From S015-6 sp964384945 (lineage in GTDB: Bacteria; Desulfobacterota; DSWW01), in the NCBI GenBank assembly GCA_964384945.1, contig CAYLMK010000014.1:62001-126000 (forward strand): a stretch of 64,000 nt of DNA, given 5' to 3'. The number at the start of each line of letters is the position of its first letter. Within the stretch, counting starts at the first letter, position 1. A model generated the notes under the pieces. That model did no database searches, was not told the origin of the DNA, and saw only the letters and a program-made list of their open reading frames with translations. The position numbers were made by a program, and so were the translations under genes. This document shows positions 1 through 9,016 of this stretch, in pieces.

Positions 1-2
1 TG

Positions 3-482
3 ATCAAACGGGAGCTGGCCATGGAGGCCTGCCCCTCCAACACGATGACCCCGCTGAACCGTTTCTTCCCGGGCCGGGGCCGGGTGCTGATGGTCGGGGA
101 CGCCATGGGGCTCATGCATCAGGGGGGAGAAGGGATTTCCTGCGCCCTTGCGAGCGGCGGCTATGCAGGAGAGGCCGTGATACAGGCTCTCCAGAAAGGA
201 ATCGACGCCCTTGCTCGATACAAGCAACTGGTCAAGCCCGAAATGGAAATAGCCCTGGATCAGTTCAATCCGCTGCGAATGAAGGCTTCGAGCGCCTCCT
301 CCTTTGCAAAGCAACCGGGCCTGCTCCACGGCCTGAGCATGGCCGACAAGGCAAGGGCATTGCGGGATACGGCCGCATTTCTGCGAAGCGAGTTCGAGGT
401 CGAAGGCATGGGAGAGACGATCCTGAAGAACATGCTGCACCGCCTCGTCTTCCGTCGATACAGGATTCCCGCTGTAGAGTAA
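3..482 (+). CDS. FixC/geranylgeranyl-reductase-type FAD flavoprotein, C-terminal part (cut by window start)
   Basis: The reading frame is open from base 3, so the gene begins before the window; the ATG at 21 is internal. The visible 160 residues begin near a motif RVLMVGDAMG followed by GEGISCALASG, which is the C-terminal FAD-binding GD motif and adjacent helix of the FixC / geranylgeranyl reductase / ETF-quinone oxidoreductase family. The tail ends in a short basic segment (MLHRLVFRRY) also found in the gene remnant at 4254-4424. Family members oxidise or reduce isoprenoid or quinone-like substrates with FAD. It is followed after 15 bases by the winged-helix/Fe-S gene at 498, so the two are probably co-transcribed and may form an electron-transfer pair. 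The substrate cannot be told from this fragment. Confidence 0.75.
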   Translation: MKRELAMEACPSNTMTPLNRFFPGRGRVLMVGDAMGLMHQGGEGISCALASGGYAGEAVIQALQKGIDALARYKQLVKPEMEIALDQFNPLRMKASSASSFAKQPGLLHGLSMADKARALRDTAAFLRSEFEVEGMGETILKNMLHRLVFRRYRIPAVE

Positions 483-497
483 GAGAAGGAGGATAGG

Positions 498-1601
498 ATG
501 AGCGACACTGTGTACGAGAGACTCATCGATAATCTCATGCGGATCGGCGGAGCTGTTCCGGTCTACAAGTGCGAGGAGTTCACCGCGCTCATCGAAGCGC
601 TGTTCACCCCTGAGGAAGCGGAGCTGGCCGCCGCACTGCCCCTGGGCATGCAGCCCCTGGAGGCGATCAGCGGGCACGTCGATCGGCCCGTCGAGGCGAT
701 CGAGCCTTTGCTGGAGAGCATGGCGGACAAGGGGCTTGTCTTCCACCGCGTGCGGAACGGAAAACCCGAATACAGGTTGATGGCCGTACTGCCCGGTTTC
801 TTCGAGTTCCAGTTCATGAAGGGGGGCACGACCGAACACGACCATACGATGGCCCGCCTTTTCAAAAACTACTTCGAGAAGATGGCGGAAATGACCAAAG
901 GAGCCAATCGGGCGCTTCTGAGAAGGATCACACCCTTCTCCAGGGTGATCCCGGTGGAAAAGGAGGTGGCTGGAGGCAGCGAGATTCAGCCCTATGAAAT
1001 CGTATCCGAGTACATCCGGAACGCGGAGTACATATCCGTTTCCACCTGTTACTGCCGTCATTTCGGAGAGTTGCTCGGAGACCCCTGCGACAAGCCGAAA
1101 CAGAACTGCATGGCCTTCGGCCCGAACGCCAAGTTTGCCGAGGAGAGGGGGTACGGCCGTCTGGTTTCCAAGGAGGAGGCGCTCAAGGTCCTGGACGATG
1201 CGGAGAAGGCGGGCCTGGTGCACATGTCCTCGAACACGTCCAAGTACATCGACTTCATTTGCAACTGCTGCCCATGCCACTGCGGCATCGTGAAGAGCCT
1301 TCAAGACCTGAACATGCCGTCTCTGGGTGCGGTGTCCGGCTTCCGCCTGAAGATCGACGAAGAGGCCTGTATCGGGTGCGGAGATTGCGTGGAACGCTGC
1401 CCCACAAAGGCCCTGGCTGTTCAGGACGAGGTGGTGCGCGTGGATCTCCGGCGCTGCATCGGATGCGGGCTCTGCAATTCCGCCTGCCCCTCCGAGGCGC
1501 TCTCCATGGAGCGACGGGAAGACGTGCTTGCCCCGCCGTGGGACCACAGGGCCCTCGACGCGGCCATCGTGGAATCGATCCGGAAGGCCACCGAAGCTTA
1601 G
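498..1601 (+). CDS. Winged-helix-like protein with cysteine cluster and dicluster [4Fe-4S] ferredoxin domain
   Basis: A protein of 367 residues. Residues 25-100 look like a winged-helix fold (short helices then a charged hairpin). A cysteine-rich core follows: C184, C186, C197 and C204, then C255, C257, C258, C260 and C262. Two ferredoxin motifs of type CxxCxxCxxxCP lie at C291-C301 and C320-C330. A strong RBS (AGAAGGAGGA) precedes the ATG. A full-length paralogue lies at 20636-21727 with the same cysteine layout, so this is a genuine family here and not a chance fusion. Role inferred: an electron carrier for the neighbouring flavoprotein and SDR; the cysteine knot could hold an extra cluster. 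No DNA-binding role is shown despite the winged-helix look. Confidence 0.8.
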   Translation: MSDTVYERLIDNLMRIGGAVPVYKCEEFTALIEALFTPEEAELAAALPLGMQPLEAISGHVDRPVEAIEPLLESMADKGLVFHRVRNGKPEYRLMAVLPGFFEFQFMKGGTTEHDHTMARLFKNYFEKMAEMTKGANRALLRRITPFSRVIPVEKEVAGGSEIQPYEIVSEYIRNAEYISVSTCYCRHFGELLGDPCDKPKQNCMAFGPNAKFAEERGYGRLVSKEEALKVLDDAEKAGLVHMSSNTSKYIDFICNCCPCHCGIVKSLQDLNMPSLGAVSGFRLKIDEEACIGCGDCVERCPTKALAVQDEVVRVDLRRCIGCGLCNSACPSEALSMERREDVLAPPWDHRALDAAIVESIRKATEA

Positions 1602-1692
1602 AAGAAACCTCGGATGGCAGGACAACGTGCGCGACATCGAGAAACAGCACGCAAAGGGGAGCCGGCTTCTCATGCAAGAAAGGGTCGAGACC

Positions 1693-2517
1693 ATGGAGTG
1701 CTTCAAGGGAAAAGTAGCGATCGTAACGGGCGGAGCATCCGGTATCGGACGGACAGCGTGCGAGGCCTTGGGCAGGTACGGAACGTCGACCATCGTTGCG
1801 GACATCGATCTGGAGGGGGCTCGGGAGGTTGCGGGGACCATATCCAGGAGCGGCGGAAGGGCACGGGCGGCCCGACTGGACGTGAGAGAAGAGGAGGAGA
1901 TCCGGAAGCTCATCGATGATACGGTCGCGGACCACGGCCGACTCGATTATATGTTCAACAACGCCGGCATTGACATCGGCGGCGAAGCGAGGGACCTCCT
2001 TCCCGAGCACTGGTCCCGCGTGTTCGATATCAACCTCATGGGGGTCGTCTACGGGACAAGGGCCGCCTACGCCCGGATGGTCAGACAGGGTTATGGCCAT
2101 ATCGTCAACACCGCCTCTTTGTGCGGAATCATGCCCATCCCGCTCCAGGTACCCTACGCCACGGCCAAACATGCGGTGGTGGGGCTATCGACTTCCCTCA
2201 GGACCGAGGCAGCAGGGCTGGGGGTCAAGGTGAGCGTTTTCTGCCCGGGAGTCGTTCGAACGCCCCTCATCGAGAAATCCCTGGTCGTGAATTCCAGCAT
2301 GAGCGAAATACTCTCCATATCCCCCATGAAGACCATGGACGTGAAGGACGCGGTTCGAGCTCTGTTGCAGGGGGTTGCACGGAATCAAGCGATCATCGTA
2401 TGTCCGTTCGATTCGAGGATGTCCTGGTGGCTGTACCGACTCTCACCGGCCCTGATGGACGGATTCCTCCGCAAAGCCGTCCGTCAGTTCCGCGAACGCC
2501 GTCGTACCGCAACATAG
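1693..2517 (+). CDS. Short-chain dehydrogenase/reductase (SDR)
   Basis: Classical SDR of about 274 residues. The Rossmann motif TGGASGIG sits near the N-terminus, NNAG in the middle, and the catalytic Ser (NTASL) and YATAK Tyr/Lys pair follow. The C-terminal PGVVRTPL loop is typical. The start is uncertain: ATG 1693 puts the Rossmann strand about 10 residues in and has AAAGGG upstream, while ATG 1672 with GGGGAG is an in-frame alternative. The frame is open further upstream to 1528 but there overlaps the preceding gene. It probably oxidises or reduces a hydroxyl/keto group with NAD(P); the substrate is unknown. It lies between Fe-S and FAD oxidoreductases, which suggests a shared catabolic pathway. 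Confidence 0.85.
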   Translation: MECFKGKVAIVTGGASGIGRTACEALGRYGTSTIVADIDLEGAREVAGTISRSGGRARAARLDVREEEEIRKLIDDTVADHGRLDYMFNNAGIDIGGEARDLLPEHWSRVFDINLMGVVYGTRAAYARMVRQGYGHIVNTASLCGIMPIPLQVPYATAKHAVVGLSTSLRTEAAGLGVKVSVFCPGVVRTPLIEKSLVVNSSMSEILSISPMKTMDVKDAVRALLQGVARNQAIIVCPFDSRMSWWLYRLSPALMDGFLRKAVRQFRERRRTAT

Positions 2518-2596
2518 ACGGCCTTATAGACTGCCGGCTCGGCTCGATGCCGGAAAACGGCCGATACCGCTCGCAGGACCATGAAAAGGAGACGGA

Positions 2597-4234
2597 ATGA
2601 GAACAGACCTCCTGGGAAAGACCGTTGCCCGGTTCCTGTTGTTTTCAGCCTTCCTCCTCCTGCTTCCCTCCTGCAAGGGGGAAGGCCCTCCTCCCCCCCC
2701 TCTCGAGCAACTCGGCCCCGGGGCCTATGACGTGGTCGTCATCGGCGCGGGCGGCGGAGGAATCTCCGCGGCCGCAAAGCTTGCGATGGGCGGGATGAAG
2801 GTTCTTGTCATCGAACAACACGACAAGGTGGGCGGATACATGACCGCCTTTGAGCGCGACGACTATCGATTCGAGGTTTCCCTCCACGCCATGGACGGCA
2901 TGGGTCGAGAGTTGTTCCCGAAGCTCGGCATCGAGGACAAGGTCAAGGTGGTCAAGCTCGAACGTGCCTACCGGTCCATCTTTCCGGACTTCACCTTCGA
3001 CGTACCCGGGGACGTCAAACTCTACCGAAAGAGCCTCAAGGAGAAATTCCCCCACGAGGCCGGGGGGATCGACAAGCTCTTCGATGACCTCGAGCTCATC
3101 TACGAAGCGATGCGGTCTTTGATGAACCTCCAAGACAAGAAGGACACGGGCGCAACGATCTGGAAGATCCTGAAAAAGCCGATCATGTTCTGGCCGATCA
3201 TCAAGTACTGGGACAAGACCTGCTCGGAAATGCTGGCCGACTACATCCACGACGAAAAGCTCATCGCCTTGTTCCTACAGCTGATGGCCTACACGGGCAC
3301 GAGTGCGGACGAAGTCCCCGCGATGCTGTTCAACGGGATGTGGGTCAGCTACCATCACGTGGGGTTCTGCTACTTCGAGGGAGGATCGCAGGCCGTCACC
3401 AAGGCGCTGGCCGAGGTCGTGGAGGAGAACGGCGGCGAGATCCTTCTTAACACCCTGGCCACCAAGATCGTGATCGAGGACGGAGCGGCCGTCGGCGTTC
3501 AGACCAAGGACGGCAAGGAATTCAAGTGCCGGTACGTCGTATCCAACGCCAATGCCCTGGACACCTTTTTCAAGATGGTCGGCCGGGAGCACCTGCCCGA
3601 CGAGTACGCGCAGAGGCTCGAAAAGATGGTCATCGGGCTCCCTGCCTTCGCCGTCTATCTGGGCGTTGATCACGATTTCAGCAAGGCCTTTCCACCGGGG
3701 ATCCATTCCTACTTCTTTAACCCGGGTTACGACCAGAACGAAACATTCAAGTATTTCCGTGAGGGCAATCCCGAGAAGGCCATGTTCGGCCTGATCAACT
3801 ACACCATGGCTGACCCCACCGATGCCCCCAAGGGAAAGAACGTCATCTCCGTCGTCTCCATCATGCCCTATGACTACAAGGGCGACTGGTACGAGGGCGA
3901 GAGCTATGAGAAGTACCGAGCCCTCAAGGAAGAGGTGGCCCGGATCTACATCAAGAGGGCCGAGGCCTTGCTCCCCGGCCTGAGCGAGCACATCGAGGTC
4001 ATGGAAGTGGGCTCTCCCCGTACCATGGAACACTACACGCTCAACCCCAGGGGCTCGATCTTCGGTTGGGAGTTCTCCATGGACCAAACCATGATGAAGC
4101 GGTTGCCACAGAAGACCCCCATCCGGAATCTGTACCTTGCCGGAGCCTGGGGGGGCATGTACGGGGGAGGGCAGTCCGCGGTGTTGATGGGCGGAAATGC
4201 GGCTGCGGACACCATCCTGGCCAGGGAAAAATAA
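2597..4234 (+). CDS. CrtI/phytoene-desaturase-type FAD oxidoreductase with lipoprotein-like signal
   Basis: A protein of 545 residues. Residues 1-26 form a hydrophobic leader ending in LLLPSC, which resembles a lipobox with Cys26; a proline-rich linker (PPPPP) follows. The dinucleotide-binding motif GAGGGG is at 50-55 and a CrtI-type C-terminal FAD motif (LYLAGAWGGMYGGG) is near 505. Relatives desaturate, isomerise or saturate polyisoprenoid-like chains with FAD. An exported or membrane-anchored CrtI protein is odd, because flavoproteins usually fold in the cytoplasm and there is no twin-arginine motif. The leader might instead be an N-terminal membrane anchor. RBS AAAGGAGA is well placed. 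At least three other CrtI-type genes occur in the window. Confidence 0.8.
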   Translation: MRTDLLGKTVARFLLFSAFLLLLPSCKGEGPPPPPLEQLGPGAYDVVVIGAGGGGISAAAKLAMGGMKVLVIEQHDKVGGYMTAFERDDYRFEVSLHAMDGMGRELFPKLGIEDKVKVVKLERAYRSIFPDFTFDVPGDVKLYRKSLKEKFPHEAGGIDKLFDDLELIYEAMRSLMNLQDKKDTGATIWKILKKPIMFWPIIKYWDKTCSEMLADYIHDEKLIALFLQLMAYTGTSADEVPAMLFNGMWVSYHHVGFCYFEGGSQAVTKALAEVVEENGGEILLNTLATKIVIEDGAAVGVQTKDGKEFKCRYVVSNANALDTFFKMVGREHLPDEYAQRLEKMVIGLPAFAVYLGVDHDFSKAFPPGIHSYFFNPGYDQNETFKYFREGNPEKAMFGLINYTMADPTDAPKGKNVISVVSIMPYDYKGDWYEGESYEKYRALKEEVARIYIKRAEALLPGLSEHIEVMEVGSPRTMEHYTLNPRGSIFGWEFSMDQTMMKRLPQKTPIRNLYLAGAWGGMYGGGQSAVLMGGNAAADTILAREK

Positions 4235-4253
4235 AGGAAACCGTGATTTCTCT

Positions 4254-4424
4254 TTAGGGAAGGACAAGCTGTCCCTGTCCCTGAAGACGGTCCTCCTCAT
4301 CTGCGAGGACCTGAAGGCCTTTGCCGCGCAAGACATCGGGCTCAAGGAATCAGGCATGGGTAAGGTCCTGAAACAGAACATGATCCATCACCTGCTCCAC
4401 CGTCGCTACCCCGTCGAGTTGTAA
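4254..4424 (+). pseudogene. Remnant of a FixC-type flavoprotein C-terminus
   Basis: The frame carries about 56 residues ending GMGKVLKQNMIHHLLHRRYP, which align with the tail of the first gene in the window (GMGETILKNMLHRLVFRRYR). There is no start codon of its own with an RBS; the frame runs in from inside the CrtI-type gene. I read it as the surviving 3' end of a deleted paralogue. It lies between the CrtI-type gene and a convergent FixC-like gene. Confidence 0.55.
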
Positions 4425-4449
4425 GAGCCTCGAGCCGTGGAAAGGCGAC

Positions 4450-5514
4450 TCACCCCATCCTGCCGTATCCTGGAATGAAGCGATAGGAAAGGTCGACGAG
4501 CGCATCGGGCAGCGCATCGATCAACGCCGCGTTCAGCCGTGCCACGCCGCGACGGACAGACGCGGGGGCCGCAATCATCCGTCTCCTCACAAAAAGCTCC
4601 GGAACGAACAGGGCATTCAGACGGCGAAACTCCTTCCAAGCGGCACGGCGGTCCCTCTGTGCCATGGCCGCAATCCTTCCGGAAAGCATGGCGCCGAGCA
4701 TCCCGAAGCCATACAGCGGGTCGATCGCCCCCGCCAGCGTCCCTGCCAGGACCTTGTCCTTCCAAAAGAGTCGCGGGTTGAAGTACGACCCGTACGGAAG
4801 GACGCCGATGTCCACCTCCTTCCATGGGGACAGATTGTAGGATTCGGCCTGCCGCACATCCCTCTCGAATCCCTGCAGGTCCTCCTTGCCGATGGGCTTG
4901 TCCGCCTGAAATATCTGAGCGTAACAGATACCGTTGATGGTGCTCGTGAAACCGTAGTTGACCGTATAATCGCTCATGTAGATCGTTGCCGTCGCGGCCT
5001 CATCATCCACCCTTCCTTTCGCCACGACGGCATACCCGATGCTGTGTGGAATTCCCAGGAGCTCGAAGGTCCGCCGTTCCAACCCTGTGGCAATGATCGA
5101 GCCGGGCGGCAAGTCCATGAAGTCCTTCCGGGTCTGGAAGGGCCGGCCGAACTCGACCTTGACCCCGTTTCCAATCGCCTTCTGATAGAGGAATGAATCG
5201 AGAGACGATTTGCGGGAACCCCTCTCCACCATGTACAAGGGCAAGGCCGGTCGCGTCTTCATCTCGACCTTCCTGCCCCAGAGCATTAGCGAGCTCCGAA
5301 CGACCGGCCTCACTGCGGCGGAAATATCTATGCCGATGTACCCTTTCAAACGCGAGAGACCGAAGGGGCTGCCTGCAGGGTCTGGCCGGGCCGAAGGGAT
5401 CCCCCCGATCTTCCTCTCCTTCTCGTAGACGACGACTTCGCAGCCCTCTCTGGCCAGATTCACGGCAGCCGTCAAGCCGGCCAATCCGGCCCCTACGATT
5501 TCAACCCGCTTCAA
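4450..5514 (-). CDS. FAD-dependent oxidoreductase, FixC/geranylgeranyl-reductase-like
   Basis: A protein of 354 residues. GAGLAGLTAA at residues 8-17 is the N-terminal FAD-binding motif, followed by VVVYEKERKIGG. The C-terminal region has GAIDPLYGFGMLGAMLSG, the equivalent of the GD.AG...GEGI motif of this family but with the first Gly-Asp altered. It is shorter than typical geranylgeranyl reductases (about 390). It stands alone on the minus strand and convergent to the preceding genes. Substrate unknown; a role in quinone or isoprenoid redox chemistry is the family-level expectation. Confidence 0.75.
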   Translation of the reverse strand: MKRVEIVGAGLAGLTAAVNLAREGCEVVVYEKERKIGGIPSARPDPAGSPFGLSRLKGYIGIDISAAVRPVVRSSLMLWGRKVEMKTRPALPLYMVERGSRKSSLDSFLYQKAIGNGVKVEFGRPFQTRKDFMDLPPGSIIATGLERRTFELLGIPHSIGYAVVAKGRVDDEAATATIYMSDYTVNYGFTSTINGICYAQIFQADKPIGKEDLQGFERDVRQAESYNLSPWKEVDIGVLPYGSYFNPRLFWKDKVLAGTLAGAIDPLYGFGMLGAMLSGRIAAMAQRDRRAAWKEFRRLNALFVPELFVRRRMIAAPASVRRGVARLNAALIDALPDALVDLSYRFIPGYGRMG

Positions 5515-6097
5515 ATTATTCCCCTTCCGATTCTCTGTCCGGGTTCTCGCCCGTCTGTTCGGCCAGGTTCAAGGTCTTGATCGCTTCCGCCTCAGAGGGT
5601 TCGCACGAAGGAACCTGCGTGCCGCCCCGGATCCCGTAAATACGTTCTGCACCCACACCGTGGACTCCAAGCACTCCCGAGTTCTCTCCTCCATGTCCCC
5701 TCCTTCCACGGGATATCCCTCTTTCCCTTCCTCTCTCGTTCCCTCCCACTGTGGAGATACCGCCACTAGGTACTACACCTTACGTGAACGGTCAACGAAA
5801 GAATTTGTTCGCTGACGGGTTCAGCCTCCACAACGCCAACCATGAACAGGCTCCCTTCCTCTGCGTTCTATCTGTCTGGAACGCCTCCCGGGAGGTGCTC
5901 CAAGAGGGGGAGCGTTCTCCATGGAGAAATGGGTTGTGAGCCGAGCACAAAGCGCAGGGGATCGAGCAGAGCGCGTTGAAGGGGGCTCGCCCGCACGCGG
6001 ACGAGGCACATTCCCCTGTCCACGAATATGTTGTATTTGGGTGATATCTTTTCTATTCATGACCCGGTCTACAGAGTAAGAGATATACTTTCCAACT

Positions 6098-6117
6098 AGT
6101 CAATTTACTATTTGACT
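6098..6117. promoter_or_regulatory. Inverted repeat, possible repressor operator
   Basis: AGTCAA at 6098-6103 and TTGACT at 6112-6117 form a 6-bp inverted repeat with an 8-base spacer. It lies just upstream of a promoter-like -35/-10 pair. The surrounding bases (CTAG...ATTTGAC) resemble the region before the gene at 37071. The binding protein is unknown. Confidence 0.35.
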
Positions 6118-6133
6118 GGCCAATAAATTTAAT

Positions 6134-6162
6134 TTGACAAGCTATTCGCTTCTATGCATATT
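6134..6162 (+). promoter_or_regulatory. Putative sigma-70 promoter for the secreted cysteine-rich protein
   Basis: TTGACA (6134-6139) and CATATT (6157-6162) are separated by exactly 17 bases. The -35 is perfect and the -10 matches four of six. The start codon at 6344 lies about 175 bases downstream, leaving a long leader. Confidence 0.4.
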
Positions 6163-6343
6163 TACCAAGTAACATGCATTCCTTTCCATATGATTATTTT
6201 CTTCCTAAATGCGTTTCCACCCGGTTTTTCGCACAACTCCGCTTGGCCGTCAAGGGAAAGGAGGTGACACACAACAAACGATGCATCCCACACAACCACC
6301 AACCTCGTTCGGATCCACAAGGCAGACCAAAGGAGGAACAGAA

Positions 6344-7300
6344 ATGAAAACGAGACGGATCACGGCTGTTGTTCTTGCGTCTTTGTTGCTCGGGACGGCA
6401 ACCTTCGCCGCCGCCGGGACGGTTGTCTGGACAACGCTGCAGACCGCTAACCCCACAGGAACGGGACCGGGCCCGGATGGGGTGATCGGCGTCCCCGGCT
6501 GCCCAGGAAGCGGCGACAACGACGATACGACGACCGGGGAGTGGAACACTTGCAATTTCGATACCGGCAATGCCTGCATGACCAGCGGTTCACCAAGCAG
6601 CGGATCGTATAGTTATTCGGCGACGGAGTACCTTTATGAGAAGACGTGCTATGGTGGAGTAAACATAGGGCGGCCATGCACCGGGGACGGGGATTGTCCG
6701 GGCAGTAATTGTTACACCTGCGCAAACAACCCTGCCGGGTGGGATATGGTGCTGTACCTCGGAGACATCGGAAACCTAAACGGAAATGGGACCATGACCG
6801 TGAACCAGGAGGACAACGTCGCGACGATCACGTCGTTGAAGACGGGAACGACCTCACCCGATCCCCTGGCAGGCCCTCTCTGCATGAACCTGGACCCGGC
6901 CGGCGCGCCTTACACAACCTCTGCGTGCGGGGTCGATGTTCCATTCTCCTACTCGCTGGGCACTGTATCCAAAGCCTTCAACTGTGCGGTCCCCATAGGA
7001 AACTCGAGCGGGGTGACCACCCAGGCCCGCGTAATCGACATCACCGACGCGACACCGACCCCCACATGCGGCTATTCAGCGGCGGATATCCTCTGCCTCC
7101 AGGCCGAAGCTCCGCCCACAGCCAAGTACCTCCTCATCACCTGCGCGGATCAGGTCATGCCTGACCCACTCCCCATTCTGTGCTTGGCCGGGGCGACGAT
7201 CAAGAGCAGGCAAATTTACTGGACCGCAGACGATGCCTCTGACTGTGAGGGTGGAGGCGGTGGTGGTTGCATGGCCGACACTGCCCTGAAGGTCGAATGA
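6344..7300 (+). CDS. Secreted cysteine-rich protein with N-terminal signal peptide
   Basis: The ATG at 6344 follows a strong AAAGGAGG; longer in-frame starts upstream lack an RBS. The 318-residue product begins MKTRRITAVVLASLLLGTA and has a cleavage-like site around TFAAAG, so it should be exported. The mature protein is rich in Gly, Thr, Pro and Cys. Residues about 110-130 carry a C-x5-GRPC-x4-DCPG-x3-C arrangement, a disulfide motif seen in many extracellular deltaproteobacterial proteins. A Gly-rich run (GGGGGG) precedes the C-terminus. No catalytic motif is recognised; an extracellular structural or binding role is inferred. It is monocistronic, with a terminator at 7381. Confidence 0.7.
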   Translation: MKTRRITAVVLASLLLGTATFAAAGTVVWTTLQTANPTGTGPGPDGVIGVPGCPGSGDNDDTTTGEWNTCNFDTGNACMTSGSPSSGSYSYSATEYLYEKTCYGGVNIGRPCTGDGDCPGSNCYTCANNPAGWDMVLYLGDIGNLNGNGTMTVNQEDNVATITSLKTGTTSPDPLAGPLCMNLDPAGAPYTTSACGVDVPFSYSLGTVSKAFNCAVPIGNSSGVTTQARVIDITDATPTPTCGYSAADILCLQAEAPPTAKYLLITCADQVMPDPLPILCLAGATIKSRQIYWTADDASDCEGGGGGGCMADTALKVE

Positions 7301-7380
7301 CCCGCTTTGGAACCTGACCGGGTTGGTTCTCTCCGTCGGATCGTCTCGCTTTCCCTGCGTTACGTACCCGGCATGCGCGA

Positions 7381-7406
7381 AGCCGGCACCTCGCAGGGTG
7401 CCGGCT
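7381..7406 (+). terminator. Rho-independent-type hairpin after the secreted-protein gene
   Basis: AGCCGGCACC (7381-7390) pairs perfectly with GGTGCCGGCT (7397-7406) across a six-base loop. It is followed by CTCTTCCT, which is pyrimidine-rich but not a real T-tract, so it may be weak. It is placed 80 bases after the stop codon. Confidence 0.6.
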
Positions 7407-7508
7407 CTCTTCCTATCCACATCTCCGATCCCTTGACGCATCGGGACCTCTTCCCTATGCTTCTTACGCAAACGAACGCCGGCAAGATTTTTGGAGGAGA
7501 GCGGAACC

Positions 7509-7940
7509 ATGTTGAGCGCGATCACACGAAGGGCAAGGCTGGAGGGCATATTGATGAGTCTCGGTGTGAGCATGTATCTGGCTAGCCGCCTTCACCGTGA
7601 TTTCCGGGAGGACCTCAAGGAACGAAACGGGATTGCGGAGATCCGGACGTCGGATTACCGGGTTGCCTGGCATTTTCGGATCGCTCACAGCAACGTTCGT
7701 TTCACCCGCGGCAGTCATCCGAACCCGGACTATGCGATGGTTTACAAGGACGTGCCCATCGCCCTGAGCGTGATGACAAAAGGGACGGACGAAGCCTTCA
7801 TGCAGGCGATGATGGACGGCACCATCGTCTTCGAGGGAGACCTTGCCTTTGGCATGTGGTTCAATGATCTGCTCAAGAAGCTCGGGAACATCGTAAAGGA
7901 GAAGATCGAGTCCCTTCCCCTGAAGCGGGTCCTGAAATGA
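7509..7940 (+). CDS. SCP2 (sterol-carrier)-like lipid-binding protein
   Basis: The start at 7509 is chosen because GGAGGA lies 9 bases upstream; an ATG at 7491 has none. The 143-residue product has a hydrophobic core with a segment resembling the SCP2 domain: a conserved strand (YAMVYKDVPIALSVMTKGTD) followed by AFMQAMMDGTIVFEGDLAFG. SCP2 domains bind acyl-CoA, sterols or other lipids. It stands between the secreted protein and convergent EFR1-type gene. Given the DUF1302/DUF1329 and acyl-CoA dehydrogenase genes nearby, a role in carrying a hydrophobic substrate is plausible but inferred. Confidence 0.6.
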   Translation: MLSAITRRARLEGILMSLGVSMYLASRLHRDFREDLKERNGIAEIRTSDYRVAWHFRIAHSNVRFTRGSHPNPDYAMVYKDVPIALSVMTKGTDEAFMQAMMDGTIVFEGDLAFGMWFNDLLKKLGNIVKEKIESLPLKRVLK

Positions 7941-8177
7941 GCGGACGTTTCGACGGGCCGGATACGCGGACGAGCACCTGACCGGCAACGAACATGCGAC
8001 GCCTCTCCGCCGCATCTCCGAGGATCTCGAGGAACTTCGCATCCCGGCAGATCCCCTCCGCGCGCCCGCCCCCCGGGGTACCCCTCCTGCCCGGACCTGT
8101 GCGGCGCCGAGTTCCTGACCGCCGTCGCATCTATCACCGGAACATCCGCAATCAAGACTCCGCAGCCCTCGCCTCCC

Positions 8178-8984
8178 TCACCGCTCTGCTCGATCTTGCC
8201 GGCTGAGAGCCGGGCCCGTGTAACGACCTCGCCCGCCCGTGACGGTCGTGGTGATCGCCCCGGTCGGACAGGTGTTGTAACAGGCCCAGCATCCGATACA
8301 ACGTTTGGAAAAGATCGGATAGGGCCGCAACGAGATCGCCCGGGCAACACAGCCGGTCGCGCACGTGGCGCATTGGACACACCGTTTTCGGTCAACCCTC
8401 TTCGTGCCCATGACGCGCCTGAGCTCCTTCGGTCCCGCCCGCTTCCCGATTGCGTGCAGCGGGCTCACCCTGAAATCGAAGATCTTGGCTCTCAGATTCT
8501 TCGACGACAATTGGCGGACGATCCGCTCTGCGAAGGGCCCCACTGCTTCGAGGTCCGCCTCGTCCGGTTTCCCCACGAATCCCTGTGCCTTTACGCCAAA
8601 CTGCCTTGCCACGGGCCAGTTCACCTCGGCGATTACCTCGAGCCCCTCGATCACAAGGAAGTTCTTTTCAGAGAGCAACTGCGCCATCGTGCGAAGCGTA
8701 TTGATCGGCTGTCCGCCGCTCGTGCAAAACACAAAAGAGGGTACGAGCTTTTCCTGACGGGGAACCAACCCCAGCACTTCCTGGAACCCCCAGGAAGGTT
8801 TCCAGGCCATGGTAGGCGTTCCAAACCCCACGATGTCATAAGCTCCCAGATCATTGAAACGGGACTCCTTGACCGCGTCACGCACCTCGGTCTCCACCCC
8901 CCTCGCCCCCAGGGCAATCCCGATTCGATCCGCAACCAGGCGGGTATTCCCTGTCGTCGAGTAGCAGCAGATCAGACCTCGCAT
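8178..8984 (-). CDS. EFR1-type flavodoxin-ferredoxin fusion
   Basis: A protein of 268 residues. Residues 1-160 are a flavodoxin-like domain starting LICCYSTTGNT, the FMN phosphate-binding loop. The C-terminal part has two [4Fe-4S] motifs: CVQCATCATGCV and CIGCWACYNTCP. This is the EFRBD-domain ferredoxin (EFR1) family of anaerobes. It should shuttle low-potential electrons between FMN and clusters in the cytoplasm. RBS AAGGAGGG is 4 bases before the ATG. It lies just downstream of the acyl-CoA dehydrogenase gene on the same strand (32-base gap), so it may take electrons from that enzyme or work in the same pathway. Confidence 0.85.
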   Translation of the reverse strand: MRGLICCYSTTGNTRLVADRIGIALGARGVETEVRDAVKESRFNDLGAYDIVGFGTPTMAWKPSWGFQEVLGLVPRQEKLVPSFVFCTSGGQPINTLRTMAQLLSEKNFLVIEGLEVIAEVNWPVARQFGVKAQGFVGKPDEADLEAVGPFAERIVRQLSSKNLRAKIFDFRVSPLHAIGKRAGPKELRRVMGTKRVDRKRCVQCATCATGCVARAISLRPYPIFSKRCIGCWACYNTCPTGAITTTVTGGRGRYTGPALSRQDRAER

Positions 8985-9016
8985 CGATCCCTCCTTCTCT
9001 CCCTTCGGATGCCTTC

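Larger units (their letters stand above)
5515..6343. other. Gene-free upstream region, AT-rich at its right end
   Basis: No convincing gene is seen in these 830 bases. A minus-strand frame at 5516-5749 is Arg/Gly/Glu-rich low-complexity translation with no family resemblance and abuts the flavoprotein start, so I do not call it. The last 280 bases are markedly AT-rich against a GC-rich background and carry an inverted repeat (6098-6117) and a promoter-like pair (6134-6162). The region probably serves as the regulatory region of the secreted-protein gene at 6344. Confidence 0.5.

Noticed and set aside
5516..5749. Minus-strand frame of 77 residues before the FixC-like gene
   Set aside because: Low-complexity Gly/Arg/Glu translation without an RBS or homology.
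6209..6343. Longer start for the secreted protein at 6209
   Set aside because: No RBS, and it would place the signal peptide internally. The AAAGGAGG before 6344 decides the start.
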